The notes beneath the pieces were generated by a model. The model did no database searches, was not told the DNA's origin, and saw only the letters and a program-made list of their open reading frames with translations. DNA of 34,277 bases from Candidatus Saccharimonadota bacterium (lineage in GTDB: Bacteria > Patescibacteriota > Saccharimonadia > Saccharimonadales > Saccharimonadaceae): positions 1 through 34,277 of the forward strand of contig JAGCVL010000001.1 in assembly GCA_017962365.1 (NCBI GenBank), in the 5' to 3' direction. Of the stretch, positions 8,819 to 13,931 are shown piece by piece. Both the position numbers and the translations under genes were made by a program. How positions within the stretch are numbered: position 1 is the stretch's first letter; each line of letters opens with the position of its first letter.

Positions 8819-9264
8819 TAGACTGCTCGCTTTCCGAAGTTACCCCTATAAATTTCCCTCATGTTTTGAATTTTTTCGCAATAGTTTGAGACGTTTCCAG
8901 TCTGGGAAAGTTCGGCGTCTGATCGTTTTATTTCTTGCAACGCGGATTTAGCGATATGGTCTCCTTCGGGACGGACAGCATCAGCATTAACTTTCACTGG
9001 CGCATCGCCCTCTAATGTTTTCTGCTGCACGACTGGCTCGAGTGGGATAATTTTGCCCATTTCTGGGTTCTGACCTGGTGCTTGGTCGGCGCTAGCGGCC
9101 TCCATGACATTGCCACCAATTTCTCTGGTATCTCGTGCTGGGCTCCAAACAGACTGATCAATATTGAGATTTGGGATATCCTCTTGGTTTTTACTAACCG
9201 GAATCTCCCCTACCCCAGGAGTAAAATAGTCGCCGTCAAATTGTCTATTTTGGCCATTATCCAT
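8818..9264 (-). CDS. Hypothetical, predicted disordered protein in the ATPase operon
   Basis: This 148-residue protein has no membrane segment or signal peptide. It is rich in Asn, Gln, Pro, Glu and Asp, especially in residues 1-100, and looks mostly disordered. A short helical, basic C-terminus (residues ~105-148, ending GNFGKRAV) may be a binding segment. I do not recognise a family. It sits between a small membrane protein and the TraG-like ATPase, overlapping the latter by one base (TAATG), so it may be an adaptor or substrate of the ATPase; that is inference. A promoter (TGTGGTAAAAT) lies 6 nt upstream of its ATG with no Shine-Dalgarno, so it may also be made from a leaderless mRNA. Confidence 0.7.
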   Translation of the reverse strand: MDNGQNRQFDGDYFTPGVGEIPVSKNQEDIPNLNIDQSVWSPARDTREIGGNVMEAASADQAPGQNPEMGKIIPLEPVVQQKTLEGDAPVKVNADAVRPEGDHIAKSALQEIKRSDAELSQTGNVSNYCEKIQNMREIYRGNFGKRAV

Positions 9265-9270
9265 ATGCTT

Positions 9271-9281
9271 ATTTTACCACA
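9271..9281 (-). promoter_or_regulatory. Extended -10 promoter at a leaderless start
   Basis: TGTGGTAAAAT on the minus strand, followed by 6 nt and the ATG at 9264. There is no Shine-Dalgarno in the remaining space. It overlaps the 3' end of the preceding membrane protein gene, so it would be an internal operon promoter. Confidence 0.55.
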
Positions 9282-9282
9282 T

Positions 9283-9636
9283 TTAAACTCTTTTGTAGAT
9301 AAAAAATTCGGCTAAAAATAGAAAAATCGCTATAAGACAAATAGTCCATGGAGTAATAGCACTAAAGGAGCGTGCCATTAGGATCATAATCGGGGCAAAA
9401 GAGAGTATGGCCGCATATAGGTAATCCTTACCTCTTAATGTATGTTTTTTGTAGGCGAAATAAAAAAATGCCTGCAGAGCAAGCGTAACGAGGCCAAAAA
9501 CAGATACGTATAATGTTGTAAAAAATACTAAAACACCTACGGGACCAATTTCGGTCGGTGATGTTAAATTAAGCATCAGAATTAAGGCTGCGAGTCCTAT
9601 AATGCTTGTAGTGATAAGAATGCGGTTATGCTTCAT
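9283..9636 (-). CDS. Small four-helix membrane protein
   Basis: This 117-residue protein has four predicted membrane helices (around residues 7-24, 31-57, 71-88 and 94-111) joined by short loops, with basic residues at the N-terminus and between helices 2 and 3. No family is recognised. It is the first gene of the operon that ends in the TraG-like ATPase, which suggests but does not prove a role with that ATPase in the membrane. Its ATG lies 6 nt after a TGTGATACAAT promoter and lacks a Shine-Dalgarno sequence, so translation is probably leaderless. Confidence 0.75.
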   Translation of the reverse strand: MKHNRILITTSIIGLAALILMLNLTSPTEIGPVGVLVFFTTLYVSVFGLVTLALQAFFYFAYKKHTLRGKDYLYAAILSFAPIMILMARSFSAITPWTICLIAIFLFLAEFFIYKRV

Positions 9637-9642
9637 AACTTC

Positions 9643-9653
9643 ATTGTATCACA
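9643..9653 (-). promoter_or_regulatory. Extended -10 promoter of the membrane protein/ATPase operon
   Basis: TGTGATACAAT on the minus strand with the ATG at 9636 only 6 nt beyond it. No -35 and no Shine-Dalgarno are seen. Confidence 0.65.
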
Positions 9654-9684
9654 TTTTTTGGTAGCCCCCAAGAGTTTGTTATGG

Positions 9685-9757
9685 GAGAAGCGGGGGGTTA
9701 TCTGGCTCTAAAATCTTAACTATTTGCCACAACCCTTATCCCGCGTTCTCTTTTTTT
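9685..9757 (+). terminator. Long segmented hairpin followed by T7 on the plus strand
   Basis: On the plus strand four stem blocks (GAGAA, GCGGG, GGGTT, TGGC) pair in order with GCCA, AACCC, CCCGC and TTCTC, and the stem is followed directly by seven T (9751-9757). This has the form of an intrinsic terminator for a plus-strand RNA, yet every gene to its left is on the minus strand. It may instead be a helix of the minus-strand RNA described above. Confidence 0.4.
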
Positions 9758-9937
9758 GACCGCTTCACGCTAGGTGAAGCACGAGTCCTTGTCGTCTTTT
9801 CCTTTCGTTCTTGTTTATGTTTTTATAAGGTGCTAACGAAAGATTTGGCGGCGCGCTCAACGCTTTACTTGGCGGAGCTCTAGGTAATTCCTATGTTGTA
9901 ATTTATGGCTAGAAATTACCTTTTCGCCCGCCAAGGT

Positions 9938-9970
9938 CTACGGTTTATTTCTATATTTTGTTTTTGCCAT
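9938..9970 (-). CDS. 10-codon micro-ORF (MAKTKYRNKP)
   Basis: An ATG with a good ribosome-binding site (AAAGGAG at 9982-9976, 5 nt spacing) opens a 10-codon frame, MAKTKYRNKP, ending in TAG just before helix 1 of the candidate structured RNA. It is basic, too short to recognise, and could be a leader peptide controlling the downstream fold. A second, overlapping frame of 18 codons (9951-10007) starts MTKTKTSNK, similar at the N-terminus, which hints at a duplicated start region. Confidence 0.3.
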   Translation of the reverse strand: MAKTKYRNKP

Positions 9971-10020
9971 TTTGACTCCTTTTGTTTGATGTTTTTGTTT
10001 TAGTCATCTCGACTGTCTTC

Positions 10021-10031
10021 ATAATAGCACA
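10021..10031 (-). promoter_or_regulatory. Extended -10 promoter of the candidate structured RNA
   Basis: TGTGCTATTAT on the minus strand, matching the recurrent TGTGnTATAAT motif at ten of eleven positions counting n as matched. Predicted start near 10014. Confidence 0.55.
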
Positions 10032-10071
10032 AGCTTCTTTAAAATGCAATAGTTTTATTCAACTTTATTGA

Positions 10072-10144
10072 TGTAATTTTTACAACTGTTCTCTCTTTTG
10101 TTCCCTGTTCTATATTTTTGCTCAAAATGTTGTAATATTTACAA
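10072..10144. repeat. Pair of TGTAA-N3-TTACA palindromes
   Basis: TGTAA-TTT-TTACA at 10072-10084 and TTGTAA-TAT-TTACAA at 10130-10144 are perfect palindromes with 3-nt centres, 59 bp apart centre to centre. They lie upstream of the 10021-10031 promoter and downstream of the tmRNA terminator. Their form suggests sites for a dimeric DNA-binding protein that is not identified. Confidence 0.5.
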
Positions 10145-10188
10145 TATTATACTGAAAATAAGCTGTTTTTGTATTTTTTTACTATAAC

Positions 10189-10210
10189 CAAAAAACCGCA
10201 AAACTGCGGC
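10189..10210 (-). terminator. tmRNA terminator
   Basis: On the minus strand, CCGCA-GTTT-TGCGG is followed by TTTTTT. It begins about 15 nt after the encoded CCA of the tmRNA. Confidence 0.85.
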
Positions 10211-10223
10211 CTAAAATCAAAGT

Positions 10224-10578
10224 TGGTGGAGCTGCCGGATACTGCCTCCGGGTCCGAGTCATCACGTGGACGCGATTCTACATATATAGTTTTCTGTTTT
10301 GTCTTGGCGACTATTTTAAGCTGCAGAAAACGAAACTTAAAACCGCCATGGCTAATTGTCGAATCACAATGTGCCGTTTTTGTGACCGTATTTCCGTTGT
10401 ATGATAATCTATGTTCTACGGAACCTCAAACATTAGACCAGCCTAAATAATATTAAGCATATGCAGGCATGTATGCAACATGCGCTACTTTTGTGTTTTT
10501 AGCACTTATTTAATACTTACGGTATTCAATCGATATGCCTCACGCCTGTTAATGATCCGTCTAAGCTTTGTCAGCCCC
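10224..10578 (-). ncRNA. ssrA: tmRNA (trans-translation RNA), atypical T-loop
   Basis: tmRNA rescues stalled ribosomes and tags the unfinished peptide. On the minus strand the 5' end GGGGCTG (10578-10572) pairs with CAGCTCC (10234-10228), followed by ACCA, and contains the G3-U70 pair that marks alanine charging. TTAGACGG stands in place of the usual TTCGACGG near the 5' end. The tag frame begins about nucleotide 94 at GCG (10485) and encodes AHVAYMPAYA, then TAA. GGAC precedes the T-arm as in E. coli, but the T-arm is CCGGA-GGCAGTA-TCCGG, so the loop is GGCAGTA. A TGTGGTATAAT promoter and a terminator flank the 355-nt gene. Pseudoknots between tag and T-arm were not resolved by eye. Confidence 0.9.
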
Positions 10579-10588
10579 AACTGTCATA

Positions 10589-10599
10589 ATTATACCACA
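10589..10599 (-). promoter_or_regulatory. tmRNA promoter, extended -10
   Basis: A perfect TGTGGTATAAT on the minus strand; the predicted start (near 10582) is a few nucleotides before the mature 5' end at 10578. Confidence 0.8.
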
Positions 10600-10609
10600 A
10601 ACGTTTCCC

Positions 10610-10727
10610 TGATACAAGAAGAAAGCCGGTAACTGCGAGGAAAACCGGCTTTCTATAAGTAGAGTGTGGAGTTATTTTGGCTAAATTTTTGTTTTGACCT
10701 TCTGTATAATTTTTTTATTCAGAAGCT
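10610..10727 (-). ncRNA. Candidate small RNA upstream of tmRNA
   Basis: A textbook promoter (10734-10762) would start a transcript near 10727 that contains no ATG ORF. It has a weak 5' hairpin (CTTCTG with CAGAAG) and a single-stranded stretch containing AACTCCACACTC. It ends in an 11-bp perfect hairpin (10620-10630/10644-10654) followed by a broken U-tract (TCTTG). The RNA would be about 118 nt. Alternatively the transcript reads through and forms a long tmRNA precursor. No known family is recognised. Confidence 0.45.
10620..10654 (-). terminator. 11-bp perfect hairpin, probable terminator of the small RNA
   Basis: AGAAAGCCGGT and ACCGGCTTTCT pair perfectly around a 13-nt loop. On the minus strand T-rich sequence (TTTCTTCTTG) overlaps and follows the 3' arm. 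The U-tract is interrupted, so efficiency is uncertain. Confidence 0.5.
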
Positions 10728-10733
10728 ATCTCT

Positions 10734-10762
10734 ATTATAGCGTCTCATAATGGTTGTGTCAA
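10734..10762 (-). promoter_or_regulatory. Perfect consensus -35/-10 promoter
   Basis: TTGACA (10762-10757), a 17-bp spacer and TATAAT (10739-10734) on the minus strand: a full match to the housekeeping consensus. It drives the putative small RNA, or a longer tmRNA precursor. Confidence 0.75.
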
Positions 10763-10932
10763 TACATTTTATGGACAATTTTTGTTCATTTTTGCCGAGT
10801 TTTCCACAAGCAATTTGGGGCGATTAGAGACGCCGAAAAATCCACTTTTTTGAATATTTTGGTTATGTTTTAATAACCTGTCGGCATGGTGGGGGGTTGA
10901 AAAATCCATTAGCCTATGGTAGTGTCCGGCAC
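10763..10932 (+). promoter_or_regulatory. comM upstream region with a tentative promoter
   Basis: No gene is seen in this AT-rich stretch. It contains a 6-bp hairpin (10861-10878) and GGTGGGGGG (10888-10896) followed by TTGAAA (10897-10902). Seventeen bases later TAGTGT (10920-10925) could be a weak -10, 7 nt from the comM ATG at 10933. A TTTTCCACA sequence near 10799-10807 resembles a DnaA box with one mismatch, but it stands alone. Confidence 0.3.
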
Positions 10933-12447
10933 ATGATTAGTAAAATTCATTCAGCAATACCATACGGCTTTGAGGGCAAATTAGTGGAAGTTGAGGGCGA
11001 TATGAATCGCGGATTACCAGCCTTCAATATCGTTGGCATGGCAAATAAAACCATCAATGAAGCAAAAGAGCGCGTCAGGAGCGCCATAGTAAATTCCGGT
11101 TTTAGTTTTCCGGACAAAAAAGTAACGATAAATTTGGCGCCGGCAGATCTAGAAAAAGATGGCTCATATCTCGACCTGCCGATTGCATTGTCCGTACTAG
11201 TGCTATCCGGGCAGCTTTTGGCGGCTGACATACGAAATAGGCTGTTTGTCGGGGAGTTGTCCCTGAATGGCGAGCTAAGACCGATAAAAGGCATAATTAA
11301 TATCGTAGAGATCGCGAGAGAATCTGGCGTAGCAGAAGTTTTTGTGCCGATTCAAAATCTATCGCAAGCCGTGATGGTCGATAACATAGAGGTGTATGGC
11401 ATAGATACTTTGCAAAATTTATTCTTGCATCTTAAAAAGCAAGGTGATTTATGTAAGACGCGCGACGATGTAAAAGCACCCGACAGCCATCATAAATGTG
11501 CGTCTGGTCCAATTTTTGACCATATACGGGGTCAAACAATTGCAAAACGGGCAATGGAGATTGCGATTGCCGGCCATCACAACATCTTGATATCTGGTCC
11601 GCCAGGCGCAGGCAAAACATTGCTTGCGAAGGCGGCAGCAAATCTATTGCCAGCATTAACGCCAGAGGAAAAAATTGACATCACTAAACTCTACTCTATC
11701 ACTGGGGCAGTCACCGATGGTGTGATTGAGACGCGGCCTTTTAGAAGTCCACACCATACAGCGAGCGCAACATCCATAATCGGTGGCGGAGCAGGTGCAA
11801 TGCCTGGAGAAATTTCACTGGCGCATAAAGGAATACTGTTTTTAGATGAAATTCCGGAGTTTGCGCGCTCGGTACTAGAGGCTCTAAGACAGCCGCTTGA
11901 GGATAAAAAAATATCTATATCTAGGGCCAATCGCAAGAGTACTTATCCGGCGGATTTTATGCTAATCGCAACGATGAATCCCTGCCCTTGCGGTTATCTT
12001 GGCGATCCGACGCATGAATGTAAATGTTCCGACGTACAAATACAAAATTATCAGAAAAAATTGTCCGGTCCGCTGCTTGACCGAATCGATATGTATGTAG
12101 CCGTCGAAAGAGTAGAAAATAAAGATTTGATGACAAATATCCCGCCAGAAACCGGCGAGCATAATGTTGTAAAAAATACTATAACAGGGGCGATGGAGCG
12201 CCAAAAGGCCCGTTATGGCAAGTCCGGGATTTACAATTCATCGCTTTCGTCTTTTGAAATATCACAAAAAATAAAACTCGATCCGGAAGCCAAAAAGTTG
12301 CTTCTAGACGCCTCGGAGCGACTAAATTTGTCTGCTAGGTCGTATTTTAAGACCATAAAAGTCGCGCAGACTATCGCCGACCTAGATGCGGCCCCCGTGG
12401 TAACAGCAAAACATCTCGCCGAAGCGTTGACTTTTAGAAAGAGGTGA
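10933..12447 (+). CDS. comM: YifB/ComM-type AAA+ Mg-chelatase-like ATPase
   Basis: This 504-residue protein has an N-terminal Lon-protease-like (ChlI) domain (KLVEVEGDMNRGLPAFNIVG). The AAA+ core has Walker A GPPGAGKT, Walker B ILFLDEIPEF, and the cysteine-bearing NPCPCGYLGDP segment typical of YifB. A C-terminal Mg_chelatase domain ends in ADLDAAPVVTAKHLAEAL. ComM in Gram-negative bacteria is a hexameric helicase that promotes branch migration during natural transformation; the same role in an organism that takes up DNA is likely but inferred. The ATG at 10933 is chosen because family members begin close to it; an in-frame TTG at 10897 would add 12 unrelated residues. It ends in TGA overlapping an unused ATG before infC. 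Confidence 0.92.
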   Translation: MISKIHSAIPYGFEGKLVEVEGDMNRGLPAFNIVGMANKTINEAKERVRSAIVNSGFSFPDKKVTINLAPADLEKDGSYLDLPIALSVLVLSGQLLAADIRNRLFVGELSLNGELRPIKGIINIVEIARESGVAEVFVPIQNLSQAVMVDNIEVYGIDTLQNLFLHLKKQGDLCKTRDDVKAPDSHHKCASGPIFDHIRGQTIAKRAMEIAIAGHHNILISGPPGAGKTLLAKAAANLLPALTPEEKIDITKLYSITGAVTDGVIETRPFRSPHHTASATSIIGGGAGAMPGEISLAHKGILFLDEIPEFARSVLEALRQPLEDKKISISRANRKSTYPADFMLIATMNPCPCGYLGDPTHECKCSDVQIQNYQKKLSGPLLDRIDMYVAVERVENKDLMTNIPPETGEHNVVKNTITGAMERQKARYGKSGIYNSSLSSFEISQKIKLDPEAKKLLLDASERLNLSARSYFKTIKVAQTIADLDAAPVVTAKHLAEALTFRKR

Positions 12448-12455
12448 TGTATAAT
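12427..12455 (+). promoter_or_regulatory. infC-rpmI-rplT-rpmB promoter inside the comM 3' end
   Basis: TTGACT (12427-12432), a 17-bp spacer and a perfect TATAAT (12450-12455). The predicted start near 12462 lies downstream of the ATG at 12447, so that ATG cannot be the infC start on this transcript. Confidence 0.75.
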
Positions 12456-12491
12456 TATTGTCAGGTTAACTCAAGAGAAGAAAGGATTACT

Positions 12492-13010
12492 ATCAAAAAC
12501 TCATCACGCACCCGAATAAATGGAGAAATTCGTTATCCGGAGGTACGCGTAATAGGTCCAAGTGGCGAACAACTAGGTATTATGTCTAGTCGCGATGCTC
12601 AGCTTCTTGCGAGGAAACAGGGAGTGGATTTAGTGGAAATTGCCGCTAACGCCAATCCGCCGGTCGTTAAAATTATTGACTGGGGTAAATTCCAGTATCA
12701 AAAGATGAAAGAAGATGCCAAGAATCGGAAGAAGGCTCGCGAGAAACAATCCGAGCTAAAACAGATGAAGATTGGCCTCAAGATTTCAGATAACGACCTT
12801 AACATTAAAGTCCGCAAAATGCGTGGATTCCTAGACGACGGTGATCGTGTGAAGATTATGATTGTCTTTCGCGGTCGCGAAATGGCACATAAGGAACTGG
12901 GGGAGGAGTTACTAAATAAAGTACTCGGCTTACTTGGTGATGATGTCGTGATTGAGGGCAAAGCGCAGTTTAATGGACGCAACCTATCGACACAAGTACG
13001 AAAAAAGTAA
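12492..13010 (+). CDS. infC: Translation initiation factor IF-3, probable AUC start
   Basis: IF-3 binds the 30S subunit, keeps it apart from 50S and proofreads the start codon. The 172-residue product has the N-domain (RINGEIRYPEVRVIGPSGEQLGIM), the linker around KIIDWGKFQYQKMKEDAKNRKK, and the C-domain with VFRGREMAHKELG. Between the predicted transcription start (~12462) and RINGEIR there is no in-frame ATG, GTG or TTG. AAAGGA (12481-12486) lies 5 nt before ATC AAA AAC (12492), matching the place where E. coli infC starts with AUU AAA GGC. An AUC start would allow the same self-limiting control. An in-frame GTG ATG at 12444-12449 lies at the comM stop and would add 15-16 residues. It heads the operon with rpmI, rplT and rpmB. 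Confidence 0.93.
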   Translation: MKNSSRTRINGEIRYPEVRVIGPSGEQLGIMSSRDAQLLARKQGVDLVEIAANANPPVVKIIDWGKFQYQKMKEDAKNRKKAREKQSELKQMKIGLKISDNDLNIKVRKMRGFLDDGDRVKIMIVFRGREMAHKELGEELLNKVLGLLGDDVVIEGKAQFNGRNLSTQVRKK

Positions 13011-13117
13011 TTTCCTACTTTCAAGGCTGGTCGATCGCACGTTAGCTACTGGTTGTTGTAAAAAATACAAAAACAGATAGCATGATGTAATATTAACTAT
13101 AAACTAAAGGAAAACCT
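13011..13117 (+). other. infC-rpmI intergenic region
   Basis: This 107-nt spacer is long for this genome. In other bacteria the corresponding segment carries a structured site where L20 represses rpmI-rplT. A small TTGTA/TACAA hairpin is visible at 13057-13070, but no T-run, so it is not a terminator. A GTTGTAAAAAATAC block (13055-13068) recurs at two other places in the window. L20 control here is inference from position only. Confidence 0.3.
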
Positions 13118-13312
13118 ATGCCAAAACTAAAGACGCATAAGGGCACCGCGAAGCGGATCAAGATTACCGGAAGTGGTAAGATTACGCGTGAGCGAGCCTT
13201 CGGGAATCATATTCTCGCTAAAAAATCTAAAGCCAGGAAACGCAACATGAAAACTTCAGCTGCGATTAATGGCAAAATTAAGAAAAACATTAAGACAGCA
13301 TTAGGGGTTTAA
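13118..13312 (+). CDS. rpmI: 50S ribosomal protein L35 (bL35)
   Basis: This 64-residue, very basic protein has the L35 signature: [22 protein letters not shown] at the start, [12 protein letters not shown] in the middle and a basic helix at the end. It is a small 50S protein that contacts 23S rRNA. AAAGGAAAA lies just before the ATG. It is in the classical infC-rpmI-rplT order, 2 nt before rplT. Confidence 0.97.
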   Translation: MPKLKTHKGTAKRIKITGSGKITRERAFGNHILAKKSKARKRNMKTSAAINGKIKKNIKTALGV

Positions 13313-13314
13313 TC

Positions 13315-13662
13315 ATGAGAGTGAAACGTGGTGTGGCCGCGATGGCCAAACATAAGAAAATTCTAAAAGCCGCTAAGGGTATGCAGCATGCAAGGACCCG
13401 TAGCTATCGCTTAGGCAAGCAAGGTGTAATCAAGGCTCTTCGGTACAGTTACCGTGACCGCCGAAATCGCAAACGCGATTTACGGGCTCTTTGGATTACC
13501 CGTATCAATAACGCTTCGAGAGAGCTTGGTCTTTCCTACTCACAGCTTATCGCTGGGATGAAGGCTAAGAACATCAATCTTGACCGTAAGGTGCTAGCTG
13601 ATCTTGCCGTGAATAATCCTGAAGCATTCAAAGCAATCGTAACTGCAGTGAAGGAGAAATAA
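13315..13662 (+). CDS. rplT: 50S ribosomal protein L20 (bL20)
   Basis: This 115-residue protein is of normal family length. The N-terminal extended basic part ([22 protein letters not shown]) threads into 23S rRNA, and the globular part carries the conserved [16 protein letters not shown] and [10 protein letters not shown] segments. L20 is needed for early 50S assembly and in several bacteria represses its own operon. The ATG lies 2 nt after the rpmI stop, so translation is probably coupled. Confidence 0.97.
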   Translation: MRVKRGVAAMAKHKKILKAAKGMQHARTRSYRLGKQGVIKALRYSYRDRRNRKRDLRALWITRINNASRELGLSYSQLIAGMKAKNINLDRKVLADLAVNNPEAFKAIVTAVKEK

Positions 13663-13663
13663 A

Positions 13664-13876
13664 ATGGCAATTTGTGAAGTTACTGGTAAAGGCAAGATGT
13701 ATGGGCACAACGTGTCGTTCTCTCAGAGGCACACACGCAAGGTATTCAAGCCAAATGTAAGCAAGCGGACCTTGGTGATTAATGGTCAGAAGGTGAAGTG
13801 CAATATTTCAACTTCAGCACTTAGGACTTTGAAGAAAAAAGGTCTAATCGAGTCGCCAAAGGCAGCAAAAAAATAA
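13664..13876 (+). CDS. rpmB: 50S ribosomal protein L28 (bL28)
   Basis: This 70-residue protein has the L28 pattern: a short N-terminal CEVTGKG, GHNVSFSQRHTRKVFKPNV and a basic C-terminal helix. It retains one N-terminal cysteine but not the full zinc ribbon of some relatives. A strong AAGGAG lies before the ATG. In many bacteria rpmB is paired with rpmG; here it is joined to infC-rpmI-rplT, one nucleotide after rplT, and is followed by a terminator. Confidence 0.95.
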   Translation: MAICEVTGKGKMYGHNVSFSQRHTRKVFKPNVSKRTLVINGQKVKCNISTSALRTLKKKGLIESPKAAKK

Positions 13877-13881
13877 TAATA

Positions 13882-13896
13882 TTGTAATTCTTACAA
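13882..13896. repeat. TTGTAA-N3-TTACAA palindrome before the rpmB terminator
   Basis: TTGTAA-TTC-TTACAA is the same architecture as the pair at 10072-10144. Here its right half is also part of the extended terminator stem, so it may simply be an alternative hairpin arm. Confidence 0.4.
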
Positions 13897-13930
13897 CAAA
13901 AGCCACCCGTGAGGGTGGTTTTTGTTGTAT
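13892..13930. terminator. Bidirectional terminator between rpmB and the GNAT gene
   Basis: A 17-bp near-perfect stem (arms ACAACAAAAGCCACCC and its complement with one G-U) closes on a GTGA loop. A-runs on the left and T-runs on the right make it work in both directions, ending the rpmB operon and the converging GNAT gene. Confidence 0.85.
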
Positions 13931-13931
13931 G

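Larger units (their letters stand above)
9660..10014 (-). ncRNA. Candidate structured RNA or long regulatory leader
   Basis: No protein gene longer than a few codons fills this region, but several strong helices do. Helix 1 has outer arms 9928-9935/9868-9875 (CTTGGCGG with CCGCCAAG) and an inner 12-bp stem 9910-9921/9882-9893. Helix 2 is 9835-9842/9802-9809, helix 3 is 9774-9780/9762-9768, and helix 4 is a segmented stem at 9685-9750. A second copy of CCGCCAA (9845-9851) could replace the right arm of helix 1, giving two alternative folds. A TGTGCTATTAT promoter (10021-10031) would start an RNA near 10014. Two overlapping micro-ORFs lie at its 5' end. It matches none of the common bacterial RNA families I know (tmRNA, RNase P, SRP, 6S, T-box). 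The 3' boundary is a guess. Confidence 0.4.

Noticed and set aside
10169-10450. 93-codon plus-strand ORF
   Set aside because: It lies across the tmRNA gene in antisense and has no ribosome-binding site.
10680-10900. Possible replication origin (AT-rich, one DnaA-box-like TTTTCCACA, near gyrBA and a strand switch)
   Set aside because: Only one imperfect box is seen, and genes return to the minus strand at 13.9 kb, so there is no sustained divergence.
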